Shown here piece after piece: positions 1 through 8,188 of a DNA stretch of 44,895 nt. Position 1 is the stretch's first letter; each line of letters opens with the position of its first letter. A program made the position numbers and the translations under genes. A model generated the notes under the pieces. It made no database searches. It saw only the letters and a list, made by a program, of their open reading frames with translations, and had not been told where the DNA came from. Source of the stretch: Salinarimonas soli (GTDB lineage Bacteria > Pseudomonadota > Alphaproteobacteria > Rhizobiales > Beijerinckiaceae); NCBI RefSeq assembly GCF_008386575.1, contig NZ_VUOA01000040.1, forward strand, positions 180,293 to 225,187. The letters run 5' to 3'.

Positions 1-61
1 GAGGCGAGGGCGGCAGCCCGACGGTGAGGGGGCGGGGACGGAAGAGCTCAGTCCTGAAACT

Positions 62-145
62 CCCCCTCACCCCCGCTCACATGCGTTCGCTCGCCTCGCC
101 CCCGGCAAGGGGGGGCGAAGCCCTCTCCCCGCCCGCGGGGAGAGG
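62..145. repeat. REP-like double-hairpin element, copy A
   Basis: This intergenic GC-rich element runs from a CCCCCTCAC start to a GGGGAGAGG end. It holds two hairpins: one of roughly 10 bp around a GGCAA loop (about 92-121) and the palindrome CCCTCTCCCCGC/GCGGGGAGAGG (121-145). It lies just 3' of the M48 protease gene. Related copies occur at 41368-41450 (inverted) and 41476-41558. Seen directly; the REP/BIME-like label is inference. Confidence 0.65.
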
Positions 146-152
146 AGACGGC

Positions 153-1211
153 TCAGGTCTCCGGCACCGCGCCCCAAGGGCCGGCGGTCAGCGTGGGCTC
201 GGCCGCAGACGCCGCGATCAGCGGCCGGCGCCCGCCCGCATGCAGCACCAGGGCCTCGATCCGGTCCTCGATCGAGGGATGGCTGGAGAACAGGTCGACG
301 AAGCCCGAGTTCGGGTTGTCGACGCACATGTCCATGATCCCGGAGGGCACGCCCTCCAGCTCGCCCCGGCCCTGGATCTTCAGGAGCGCCGAGATCAGCG
401 CGTCCGGGTTCTTGGTCAGCTCGACGGCGCCAGCGTCGGCGAGGAACTCGCGGGAGCGCGAGAGCGAGAAGCGGATCACCTGGGACAGGAACCAGGCCAC
501 CGCGATGACGAGGATGGCCAGCAGGATCGCCGGCAGCGCGCCCCCGCCGCCCCGCTTGCGATCGGAGCCCTCGGACCTCGACGATCCGCCTGAGACGCGC
601 ATGTCGCGCCCGCCGCGGAAGATCATCTCGCCCACGAAGGAGATGATGCCCGTGACGATCACCGCCACCACCATGAGGCGGACGTCCTCGTTGCGGATGT
701 GGGTGAGCTCGTGGGCGAGCACCGTCTCCAGCTCGCGCGCGTCGAGCGCCGCGACGATGCCGCGGGTGAGGGTGATCGTATAATGGCGTTCGTCGAGGCC
801 GCTGGCGAAGGCGTTGAGGGCGTCCGACTTGATGATCCGCAAGGCGGGCACGCTCATCCCGCGGGAGATGCAGAGGTTCTCAAGCAGCGCGTAGAGAGCG
901 GGATCGTCGGCGCGCTCCACCGGGCGGGCGCCCGTCACCGCGTCGATGATCCATTGATGCGCCTTGTAGGCGACGAAAACCCATAGGGCCGTGAGCGCCG
1001 TGGCGGCGGGCGCGGCCCAGAGGAGGTCGCGCGACGCGGCGGCGACGTGGCCCGTGAAGGTGTCCACGGTCCCGAACCAGCCCAGGCCCCGCAGGAGGAG
1101 GGCCACGCCGAAGACGAGCCCATAGACCAGGAGGCCGAGCCCCACCACGAGAAGCGCCGACTTGCGGCGATTCGCGTGGATGTGGGTGTAGAGGCCGAAG
1201 ACGGGAGACAT
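153..1211 (-). CDS. M48 family (HtpX-like) membrane metalloprotease
   Basis: Predicted inner-membrane zinc endopeptidase of 352 residues that probably takes part in membrane-protein quality control, as HtpX does. The zinc-binding HELTH motif lies at residues 167-171, and the third ligand is the Glu in SREFLADA (about 255). Hydrophobic segments lie near residues 17-40, 65-83, 178-198 and 226-248, with a Gly/Ser/Arg-rich stretch near 200-225. The C-terminal SSHPSIEDRIEAL motif is typical of M48B proteins. It follows the LemA gene on the same strand with only a short gap, a common pairing in bacteria that suggests one operon. It could be called an HtpX-like orphan rather than true HtpX, since it is longer than the E. 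coli protein (about 290 residues). Confidence 0.93.
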   Translation of the reverse strand: MSPVFGLYTHIHANRRKSALLVVGLGLLVYGLVFGVALLLRGLGWFGTVDTFTGHVAAASRDLLWAAPAATALTALWVFVAYKAHQWIIDAVTGARPVERADDPALYALLENLCISRGMSVPALRIIKSDALNAFASGLDERHYTITLTRGIVAALDARELETVLAHELTHIRNEDVRLMVVAVIVTGIISFVGEMIFRGGRDMRVSGGSSRSEGSDRKRGGGGALPAILLAILVIAVAWFLSQVIRFSLSRSREFLADAGAVELTKNPDALISALLKIQGRGELEGVPSGIMDMCVDNPNSGFVDLFSSHPSIEDRIEALVLHAGGRRPLIAASAAEPTLTAGPWGAVPET

Positions 1212-1242
1212 GCGGCCCTCGCGGGATGCCGGGGCGGGCGCG

Positions 1243-1800
1243 TCAGAACTTCACCGACGGGGCCACGTCGAGGCGCGCGCGCTCGCCCTCGCCCACGTCG
1301 AAGAACTCGCGGGGCGAGAAGCCCATGGAGCGGGAGAACAGGAGCGCGGGGAAGGACTGGATCGCCGCGTTGTACTCCGCGACCGCGTTGTTGAAGAAGC
1401 GGCGGGCGGCGGCAAGCTTTTCCTCCACGGCGGAGAGCTCGGCCTGAAGCTCCTGGAAGTTGGCGCTGGCCTTGAGGTCCGGATAGGCCTCGGAGAGCGC
1501 GAGCAGGCGCCCGACGGCGCCGTTGAGGGCGGCCTCGGCCCCGGCCTGCTGCGCCGGCCCCTGCGCAGTCAGGGCCGCGTTGCGGGCCTGGACCACGGCG
1601 TCGAGGGTGCCGCGCTCGTGGGCCGCGTAGCCCTTCACGGTCTCGACGAGGTTGGGGATGAGGTCGTGGCGCTGCTTGAGCTGGACGTCCACGTCCGCGA
1701 AGGCCTGGGACGCCCGGGCGCGCAGGGCGACGAGGCCGTTATAGGTCGAGACGGCGTAGAGGACGAGAACCGCCGCAACGCCCAAGGCCACCCATTCCAT
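1243..1800 (-). CDS. LemA family protein
   Basis: LemA-family membrane protein of 185 residues from the chosen start. It has one N-terminal hydrophobic segment (about residues 3-20) followed by the family signature around VQLKQRHDLIPNLVETVKGY, then long amphipathic helices. The molecular role of LemA proteins is not settled; they are usually anchored with a helical domain outside the membrane and often sit beside M48 proteases, as here. I chose the ATG at 1798-1800 because a GAGG Shine-Dalgarno sequence lies about 9 bases upstream. An ATG five codons earlier (1815) is in frame but has a weaker site. It is probably co-transcribed with the M48 gene that follows. Confidence 0.92.
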   Translation of the reverse strand: MEWVALGVAAVLVLYAVSTYNGLVALRARASQAFADVDVQLKQRHDLIPNLVETVKGYAAHERGTLDAVVQARNAALTAQGPAQQAGAEAALNGAVGRLLALSEAYPDLKASANFQELQAELSAVEEKLAAARRFFNNAVAEYNAAIQSFPALLFSRSMGFSPREFFDVGEGERARLDVAPSVKF

Positions 1801-1969
1801 CGCCGCCCACCTCATATCCCCGTCCGGCCCGCAGTTCCGCGCGACCGGTCCGGTCCATTGTGTGGCCGCTTGTCGTTGAGATCGGGTGAATCGGCCGTGC
1901 GCGGACGCACGCCGGGGCTGTCGGACGGGTCATAAGTGCAGGTGTGCGCTTGCGCTCGTGGGTGCGCGT

Positions 1970-2698
1970 TCAGATCTCCAGGACCGTGTAGGGCTTGCCC
2001 GTGGGCTTCTCGATGTGGCGGGCGACGTTGTAGACGGGCGCGCCGCCGGGCGTACGGCCCTCGTAGCGGCCCCGGTGAGCGTGGCCGTGGACGATGGCGC
2101 TCACCTTGAAGCGGTCGATGGTCTCGGCAAGCCGCGACGAGCCGAGGAAGGGGAAGATCTCCGGCGGCTCGCCCTCGATGGTCTCGGGGATCGGGGCATA
2201 GTGGAGCACCACGAGCACCCGGCCCTGCCGCACCGAGCGCATGGCGTTCTCGAGCCGCATGGCCTCGGTCATCGCCTCCTGGACGAAGCCCTTGATGGCG
2301 GGCTCGCCGAAGGCGCCGAGCATGCGCCGGCCGAAGCCGCCGCCAAAACCCTTGACCCCGACGAAGCCCACGCCGCCGATCTCGCACGACGTCCCGTCGA
2401 GGAGCCGCACGCCCGCGGCGCGCAGGATCCGGCTCACCTCTTCGACGCAGCCGCATTCGTAATCGTGGTTGCCGAGCACCGCGACGACCGGGATGGAGCA
2501 GGCCCTGAGGTCCTCGGCCAGGATCTCCGCCTCGCGGGGCTTGCCGAGATCCGTGAGATCGCCCGCGAGCACCAGCACGTCGGCCTCCCGCGAGATCTCG
2601 CCGAACAGCTCGCGATAGGGAGCCGCGTGGTCCTCCTTGACGTGGATGTCGCCGATGCAGGCCACCCGCAACGTCCCGTTCGCCTCACCCTCGGCCAT
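1970..2698 (-). CDS. Metallophosphoesterase (calcineurin-like)
   Basis: Predicted cytoplasmic phosphoesterase of 242 residues with the two-metal calcineurin-like fold. All family motifs are visible in order: GDIH (16-19), GDLTD (46-50), GNHD (76-79) and, towards the C-terminus, HGHAHRG. The substrate cannot be read from the sequence; related short proteins act on phosphodiesters or nucleotides, or remain uncharacterised. The start is supported by a strong AGGAGG site just upstream (reverse complement of 2700-2706). It is divergent from the methylglyoxal synthase gene, with 132 bases between the two starts, so the promoters of both probably lie there. There is no signal peptide. Confidence 0.9.
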   Translation of the reverse strand: MAEGEANGTLRVACIGDIHVKEDHAAPYRELFGEISREADVLVLAGDLTDLGKPREAEILAEDLRACSIPVVAVLGNHDYECGCVEEVSRILRAAGVRLLDGTSCEIGGVGFVGVKGFGGGFGRRMLGAFGEPAIKGFVQEAMTEAMRLENAMRSVRQGRVLVVLHYAPIPETIEGEPPEIFPFLGSSRLAETIDRFKVSAIVHGHAHRGRYEGRTPGGAPVYNVARHIEKPTGKPYTVLEI

Positions 2699-2830
2699 GT
2701 CTCCTCCTGCGCCGCGGCCCTCGATCAGGCGTGCAACGCGGGCGGGCGGTGCGGGTTCGCCCCGATCGGGGTGGAAGGCGGGGCGGCTCCCGGATTATGG
2801 TCCGGCTCCCGTCCCCGTCAGGTCATCGGC

Positions 2831-3208
2831 ATGCCCCGGATCACGCTCGGCCTCGTGGCGCACGACGACAAGAAGGCCGACATGGCGGCCTTCGCCGCCA
2901 CGCATGCCGCGATCCTGGGCGCGCTCGCCCTCGTGGCGACGGGCACCACGGGCGCCCGCATCATGGAGCGCTGCCCCGGGCTCCAGGTCACGCGCCTGAA
3001 GAGCGGGCCCCTCGGCGGCGACCAGCAGCTCGGCGCCATGATCGCGGAGGGGCGCCTCGACGCCCTGATCTTCTTCATCGACCCGCTCTCGCCGCATCCC
3101 CACGACGTCGACGTGAAGGCGCTCACCCGCCTCGCCGTCGTCTACGACATCCCCATGGCGCTGAACCGCGCCACGGCGGAGCGGCTGATCCGCTCGCTGG
3201 CCGGCTGA
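2831..3208 (+). CDS. mgsA: Methylglyoxal synthase
   Basis: Converts dihydroxyacetone phosphate to methylglyoxal and phosphate, a bypass that relieves sugar-phosphate stress. The 125-residue protein aligns by eye with E. coli MgsA over its core: AHDDKK (10-15), the phosphate-binding TGTTG loop (37-41), GGDQQ with the catalytic Asp at 64, and PHDVDVKA with His91 and Asp94. It is shorter than E. coli MgsA (152 residues), lacking the N-terminal extension and ending soon after the last core helix. I chose the ATG at 2831 because homology begins right there. The open frame continues upstream without recognisable protein similarity. Confidence 0.95.
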   Translation: MPRITLGLVAHDDKKADMAAFAATHAAILGALALVATGTTGARIMERCPGLQVTRLKSGPLGGDQQLGAMIAEGRLDALIFFIDPLSPHPHDVDVKALTRLAVVYDIPMALNRATAERLIRSLAG

Positions 3209-3269
3209 GCCGGAGCGCCGCCCTGTCCTGGACGCGTTGCGATCTCCGGAGGTAGCCGCTGGCGCGGCT

Positions 3270-3407
3270 TACCCCACCCCTGCCCCTCCCCTGAGGGGAG
3301 GGAGGTGGTGCCGCCTGGGTGTGCTGGCGAGGTTCAGGCATTCGCGAGCCGAGGCACCCTCTCTCCCCTCAGGGGAGAGTGTCGGCTGAAAGCCGACGAG
3401 TGGGGTA
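3270..3407. repeat. MITE-like inverted GC-rich repeat with terminal TACCCCAC
   Basis: The 138-base intergenic element begins TACCCCAC (3270-3277) and ends GTGGGGTA (3400-3407), an exact 8-bp terminal inverted repeat. Flanking GCGCGG/CCGCGC bases extend it imperfectly. Inside are hairpins CCCTCCCC-TGA-GGGGAGGG (about 3285-3303) and CTCTCCC/GGGAGAG (about 3361-3379). It fills most of the 306-base gap between mgsA and hrpB, and I see no gene there. The two genes converge, so the hairpins could also end transcription. Mobility is inference; I see no clear target-site duplication. Confidence 0.6.
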
Positions 3408-3514
3408 CCGCGCGACAGCGCGGGCGGCTTTACGCTCAACTCAGGCGTGAGGCTGGACCCACTGCGGAGCACCCGGAAATCGGCGTCCGCGCTCGATCAG
3501 ACTATCAGCTGCCC

Positions 3515-5986
3515 TCACGTCCCCCGCGGCTTCGCGCGGCGGGTCGGCGGGGCGGTGACCGGGTCCTCGGGCCAGGGGTGCTTCGGGTATTGCCCGCGCA
3601 TGTCGGCGCGCACGGCCGCCCAGGAGCCGCGCCAGAAGCCCGGCAGGTCGCGGGTGATCTGGATGGGGCGGTGGGCGGGCGAGAGCAGGTGCAGGAGGAG
3701 CGGCACCCGGCCGCCCGCGATGGTGGGGTGGCGGTCGAGGCCGAACAGCTCCTGGACCCGGATCGCGAGAACGGGCTCGTCGCCCGCGCCGTAATCGATG
3801 GGAATGCGCGAGTCGGTCGGCGCCTCGAAATGGGTGGGCGCCTCCGCGTCGAGGCGGCGCTGCAGCGGCCAGGGGAGGAGCGCGCGCACGGCGTCGTTCA
3901 GGAGATCGGCCGGGATGTCCGACAAGGACGCCTTGCCGACGAGGTGGGGACCGAGCCAGTCCTCGATCGATCCGGCAAGCCCCTCGTCGGAGAGGTCGGG
4001 CCAGTCCTCCCCTTCCGCGCGTCGCAGGAAGATCACCCGCTCGCGCCATTGCGCCAGCGCCTTGGACCAGGGCAGCCGTCCGACCCCGAGCCCCGCGAGG
4101 CCCCGGGCGAGAACGCGGGCGGCCTCCTCGGTGGCTGGCACGGGGAGCGGGCGCTCCTCGAAAGCGATCGCCCCGAGCCGGCGCACCCGGCGCGCCCTCA
4201 AGGCGCCCGCGGCGCGGTCGAAGGCGAGCTCGTCGCCGGCGGCGATGCGGTCGGCGAGCGCCGTCTCGATCTCCGGCAGCGTGATGGGCGCCGCCGCGAG
4301 GATGCGCGCGGAGGCCGCGCCGCCCGCGATCTCGGCCACCGCGAGATAGGGCTCGCGGGCCAGCCGGTCATGCGCCTCCACGGCGCCGCCGCGCCCGTTC
4401 GCCATCACGAACTCCCCCGTCTTGCCCCGCGCCTTGGCGATGCGGTCCGGATAGGCGAGGGCCAGCAGGGCGCCTGGCCCCTCAGGCCCTCCGTCCGACG
4501 AGCTCGGGGCGCCCTCCGCCGCCTTCGCCCATCCGGCCGCCATGCGGCGCATGTCCTCGGCCCGGCGGGAGCGGTCGCGGCGGAAGCGGTCGAGGCGGTC
4601 GACGAGATCGGCGCCGTCTCCGCCCAACCCCCGCTCGACGAGGAGCCCCGCGAGCTCGGCCGCCTCGGCCGCGCGTCCCCGGTCCGCCGCCGTCACCACC
4701 ATGCGGGCCAGGCGCGGCGGCAGCGGCAGGGCGCGAAGGCGCCGGCCCGTCGCCGTGATGCGCCCGTCGCCGTCGAGGGCGCCGATCTCGGCGAGAAGCG
4801 CGCGGGCCTCCTTGAGGGCGGGGGCGGGCGGGGGATCGAGGAAGGGCAGGGTGCCTGGATCCGACACGCCCCAGGCCGCGCAATCGAGAAGAAGGGGGCT
4901 CAGGTCGGCGGCAAGGATCTCGGGGCGCTGATAGGGCTCCATCGCGCCCGTGGCCGCCTCCTCCCACAGGCGGTAGCAGACGCCGGCTTGCGTTCGCCCC
5001 GCGCGGCCGCGCCGCTGATCGGCGGAGGCGCGCGACACCCGCACCGTCTCGAGGCGCGTGAGGCCGATATCGGGCTCGTAGACGGGCACCCGGGCGAGGC
5101 CTGAATCGATCACCACCCGCACGCCCTCGATGGTAAGCGAGGTCTCGGCGATGGAGGTGGCGAGCACCACCTTGCGGCGACCGGGCTTAGCTGGCTGCAC
5201 GGCGAGGTCCTGCTCGCCCCGCTCCAGGGCGCCGTAGAGGGGTGCGAGGTCCACGCTCGGGTCCGTGATGCGCTCGGCGAGCAGCGCGGCGACGCGGCGG
5301 ATCTCGCCCTGGCCGGGGAGGAAGACGAGGATGGAGCCGGGCTCGGCCTTGAGCGCCCGCAGCACCGCGTCGCAAATTCCGTCCTCGATGCGCCGGTTCG
5401 GGTCGCGGCCGAGATACCGGGTCTCGACGGGAAAGGCGCGGCCCTGGCTCTCCACCACGGGCGCGCCGCCGAGCAGCGCCGCCACGCGGGCGCCGTCGAG
5501 GGTGGCGGACATGGGCAGGATGCGCAGATCCTCGCGCAGGGCGCCTTGCGCGTCGAGGGCCAGCGCGAGGCCGAGATCCGCGTCGAGGGAGCGCTCGTGG
5601 TACTCGTCGAAGAGGACCGCGGCGATGCCGGCGAGCTCTGGATCGTCGAGGATCATGCGGGCGAACACGCCCTCCGTCACCACCTCGATGCGGGTGCGCC
5701 GGGAGACCTTCGAGCCGAGCCGCACCCGGATCCCCACCGTGCCGCCCACCTCCTCGCCGAGCGTGCGCGCCATGCGGTCGGCCGCCGCGCGGGCGGCGAG
5801 CCGCCGGGGCTCCAGGACGATGATCTTGCCCCCCGCCGCCCAGGGCTCGTCGAGGAGGACGAGAGGGACGCGGGTGGTCTTGCCGGCGCCGGGCGGCGCG
5901 ACGAGGACGGCACGAGGGGAGGCGCGTAGGGCCGCCGTGAGGGCGGGGAGCGCGTCGTCGATGGGGAGAGGCTGGTCGAAGGGCAT
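3515..5986 (-). CDS. hrpB: ATP-dependent helicase HrpB
   Basis: DEAH-box RNA-helicase family protein of 823 residues. The Walker A motif APPGAGKTT lies at residues 30-38, the DEYH box (a DEAH variant typical of HrpB) at 127-130, and the helicase C motif QRRGRAGR near 325. The C-terminal third is the HrpB-specific region, ending in the WPEDP motif near the C-terminus. Length matches the family (about 810-850). The biological role of HrpB is poorly defined in most bacteria; E. coli HrpB is dispensable. GC-rich inverted repeats lie on both sides. No partner gene is evident, so it is probably transcribed alone. Confidence 0.95.
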   Translation of the reverse strand: MPFDQPLPIDDALPALTAALRASPRAVLVAPPGAGKTTRVPLVLLDEPWAAGGKIIVLEPRRLAARAAADRMARTLGEEVGGTVGIRVRLGSKVSRRTRIEVVTEGVFARMILDDPELAGIAAVLFDEYHERSLDADLGLALALDAQGALREDLRILPMSATLDGARVAALLGGAPVVESQGRAFPVETRYLGRDPNRRIEDGICDAVLRALKAEPGSILVFLPGQGEIRRVAALLAERITDPSVDLAPLYGALERGEQDLAVQPAKPGRRKVVLATSIAETSLTIEGVRVVIDSGLARVPVYEPDIGLTRLETVRVSRASADQRRGRAGRTQAGVCYRLWEEAATGAMEPYQRPEILAADLSPLLLDCAAWGVSDPGTLPFLDPPPAPALKEARALLAEIGALDGDGRITATGRRLRALPLPPRLARMVVTAADRGRAAEAAELAGLLVERGLGGDGADLVDRLDRFRRDRSRRAEDMRRMAAGWAKAAEGAPSSSDGGPEGPGALLALAYPDRIAKARGKTGEFVMANGRGGAVEAHDRLAREPYLAVAEIAGGAASARILAAAPITLPEIETALADRIAAGDELAFDRAAGALRARRVRRLGAIAFEERPLPVPATEEAARVLARGLAGLGVGRLPWSKALAQWRERVIFLRRAEGEDWPDLSDEGLAGSIEDWLGPHLVGKASLSDIPADLLNDAVRALLPWPLQRRLDAEAPTHFEAPTDSRIPIDYGAGDEPVLAIRVQELFGLDRHPTIAGGRVPLLLHLLSPAHRPIQITRDLPGFWRGSWAAVRADMRGQYPKHPWPEDPVTAPPTRRAKPRGT

Positions 5987-5997
5987 GGCGGGCCGCG

Positions 5998-6156
5998 TCC
6001 CCCTCCCCCTTGCGGGGGGGGGTTAGGGGTGGGGGTCGGAAAGTCGGAGCTGGGGATCGGGAGGGGCGCACGCGGGCCCGTACAGCCCATTCTGGACCGG
6101 CAGCGGTTGGCGTCCCGACCCCCACCCCCGGCCCCTCCCCACAAGGGGGAGGGGGG
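5998..6156. repeat. Inverted pair of GC-rich hairpin repeats
   Basis: The gap between hrpB and guaC holds a CCCCTCCCCCT-TGCGGGGGG hairpin with GGGGTGGGGGTC (about 5998-6036) and its inverted partner GACCCCCACCCCCGGCCCCTCCCCACAAGG... near 6117-6155. The same CCTCCCC-TTGCGGGGAGG plus GGGGGTGGGGGT unit recurs at 44757-44895. The right copy abuts the guaC stop codon and may shape the 3' end of its mRNA. Seen directly; function unknown. Confidence 0.6.
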
Positions 6157-7203
6157 TTACCCCCCGAACACCGTGTTGAGCTGCGCCCCCACGCGCACGA
6201 AGGTGGTGCGCTTGGGGACCTCCTTGAGCTTCGTCGCGCCGATATAGGTCATCATCGAGCGCACGCCGCCGGTGATCTCCTGCATCGTGGCGTCCACGGG
6301 GCCGCGATAGGGCACCTCGACGGTCTTGCCCTCGGAGGCGCGGTACTTGGCGACGCCGCCGGAATATTTGTTCATCGCCGTGTCCGAGGACATGCCGTAG
6401 AACACCATGGAGACGGGCACGCGCTCGCCGCCGCGCTCCTCGTGGCGGATTTCGCCCTCGCACTCGTCGTGGCCCGCCAGCATGCCGCCGAGCATCACGA
6501 AATCCGCGCCGCCGCCATAGGCCTTGGCGATGTCGCCGGGCACCGTGCAGCCGCCGTCGGCGCAGACCTGGCCCTTGAGGCCGTGCGCCGCGTCGGCGCA
6601 TTCGATGACGGCCGAGAGCTGCGGATAGCCGACCCCGGTCATCTTGCGGGTGGTGCACACGGAGCCCGGGCCGATGCCCACCTTGACGATGTCGGCGCCC
6701 GCGAGCAGCAGGGCTTCCGTCATGTCGCCGGTCACCACGTTGCCGGCCATGATCACCGAATCCGGGTTCTGCTCGCGGGCCTGCGCCACCATCTCGACGA
6801 AGCGCTCGGTATAGCCGTTGGCCACGTCGAGGCAGATGAAGGGCACCGCGACCTGGCGCTTCACGAGGGCGAACTTCTCCCAATCGGCCTCGTTGGTGCC
6901 GATCGTGTAGAACGTGTTCCGGGCCCCCTCGCCCTCGCGGAAGAACGCGATGAGATCCTCGGGCGGGTAGTACTTGTGCAGCGCCACCATGGCGCCGAAG
7001 CCGGCGAGCGCGCGTGCCATGGGGATCGTGCCCGTCACGTCCATGTTGGCGGCGATGAGCGGGAAGCCCGTCCAGGTCCGGCCCGTGTGCAGGAAGCGGA
7101 AGGTGTGGTTGATGTCGACCTCCGAGCGCGACGAGAGCGTCGAGCGCTTGGGCCGGATCAGCACGTCCTTGAAGTCGAGCTTCGGTTCGTTCTCGATACG
7201 CAT
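6157..7203 (-). CDS. guaC: GMP reductase
   Basis: NADPH-dependent reductive deamination of GMP to IMP, used to interconvert purine nucleotides in the cytoplasm. The 348-residue protein matches the GuaC length (347 in E. coli) and has the IMPDH/GMPR TIM-barrel motif [11 protein letters not shown] with catalytic Cys183, followed by [15 protein letters not shown] and MLGGMLAGH. There is no CBS-domain insertion, which favours GMP reductase over IMP dehydrogenase. It is the last gene of a minus-strand series starting with a BMP-family ABC transporter; only 63 bases separate it from the Nmad3-like gene. This suggests a link between purine nucleoside import and purine recycling, which is inference. 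Confidence 0.95.
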   Translation of the reverse strand: MRIENEPKLDFKDVLIRPKRSTLSSRSEVDINHTFRFLHTGRTWTGFPLIAANMDVTGTIPMARALAGFGAMVALHKYYPPEDLIAFFREGEGARNTFYTIGTNEADWEKFALVKRQVAVPFICLDVANGYTERFVEMVAQAREQNPDSVIMAGNVVTGDMTEALLLAGADIVKVGIGPGSVCTTRKMTGVGYPQLSAVIECADAAHGLKGQVCADGGCTVPGDIAKAYGGGADFVMLGGMLAGHDECEGEIRHEERGGERVPVSMVFYGMSSDTAMNKYSGGVAKYRASEGKTVEVPYRGPVDATMQEITGGVRSMMTYIGATKLKEVPKRTTFVRVGAQLNTVFGG

Positions 7204-7266
7204 GGGATCACCTTGCAGGAAGCGGGCCGACGGATCGGCCCGGCAGCGCGCAGCCTCGGGAGCGAG

Positions 7267-8133
7267 TCAGGCAGGCGCGGTCAGCAGACGGGCAAGCCAG
7301 GGGCCCGCATCGGGCCGGTCCGCGCAATCGAGGACGAAGTCCTGCCCCTGGCAGACATTGCGCAATATAAGCCCGTCGGGTCCCGCTTGCCAGCGCCGCG
7401 GATCGGCATGGTAGGTGAGCGGCGCGCCCCGCTCCGGCGAGAACCAGTCCGGCACCCGCCATAGGCTGCGGGTGGGGGCGCCCGGCGCCGTGAGGACGAG
7501 GGCCTCGCGAAACCCCTCCACCTCGCCGGCCCCCGGCAGCCCGGTGTCGCCGACGCCCGGCAGGACGAGGCGGTCGGAGGCCACGAAGATCACGTTGCGG
7601 GGGTCGTCGGGCGGGAAATGCGGGTGCGGATGGTCGTGGAGCCAGGGTCTCTCGCGTAGCAGCGCCTCGCGGCCCACGCGGGCGACGGGCACGATCTCGC
7701 CGACCTGGAGCCAGCCGAACACCACATGGAGATCGGGCGCGCCCTTGAGATGGCGCCAGCGCCCGTCCATCCGGGCAGCCTCCCTGAACCAGCCGTAGAA
7801 CAGGAACACGTCGCCGGAGGCGATCCCTTGGCTTGCAAGATGCGTCGCGGTCGCTCCCGTCTGGCCATAGGCCGGGCGCCAGCCGGGCGCGCGGGGCAGG
7901 GCGGAGGGGTCGAGATCGGGATCGAGATGGGCGCTCGCGTCCGCCCTGATCCGCCCCCGGGTCAAATCCTCCACCACCGGACCCAGCCCGCCCGCCCTGG
8001 CGATGGCGCCGTAGGGGACACGCCCGCCGGCGCCGGGGATGGGCAGCGAGACGAGGCGGCGATCGGGGAGGATGGGGGAGGCGACGCCGCCCGCGGCGGA
8101 ATCGAAGCCCTTGCGGGAGAGGACGAGCCTCAT
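7267..8133 (-). CDS. Nmad3-like protein (nucleotide modification associated domain 3)
   Basis: 288-residue protein without signal peptide or membrane segment. The N-terminus LSRKGFDSAAGG, then SPILPD and LVSLPIP, and the central FLFYGWFR and HVVFGWLQVGEIV segments resemble the Nmad3 family, a domain named from computational work on DNA-base modification gene neighbourhoods. The C-terminal third (WRVPDWFSPE, LTYHADPRRW) also fits that family as I remember it. Biochemical function is unknown. No base-modifying enzyme, methylase or restriction gene lies nearby. It sits instead between an ABC importer and GMP reductase, which may point to free nucleotide or nucleoside chemistry. The family call is from motif memory and needs a profile search. 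Confidence 0.7.
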   Translation of the reverse strand: MRLVLSRKGFDSAAGGVASPILPDRRLVSLPIPGAGGRVPYGAIARAGGLGPVVEDLTRGRIRADASAHLDPDLDPSALPRAPGWRPAYGQTGATATHLASQGIASGDVFLFYGWFREAARMDGRWRHLKGAPDLHVVFGWLQVGEIVPVARVGREALLRERPWLHDHPHPHFPPDDPRNVIFVASDRLVLPGVGDTGLPGAGEVEGFREALVLTAPGAPTRSLWRVPDWFSPERGAPLTYHADPRRWQAGPDGLILRNVCQGQDFVLDCADRPDAGPWLARLLTAPA

Positions 8134-8145
8134 CGGGCCGAGAAA

Positions 8146-8172
8146 CCCTCTCCCGGACCGGCCGGGAGAGGG
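8146..8172. repeat. Perfect 11-bp GC-rich hairpin between binding-protein and Nmad3-like genes
   Basis: CCCTCTCCCGG (8146-8156) pairs exactly with CCGGGAGAGGG (8162-8172) around a 5-base loop. There is no T-run, so it is not a classical intrinsic terminator. It lies in the 55-base gap between two same-strand genes and could lower downstream expression or protect the 3' end of upstream mRNA. It shares the CCCTCTCCC theme with the other repeats in the window. Confidence 0.6.
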
Positions 8173-8188
8173 GATGTCGCGAGCCGCC

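Noticed and set aside
3305-5104. Plus-strand open frame of 599 codons opposite hrpB
   Set aside because: Shadow of the helicase gene; it also begins inside a repeat element.
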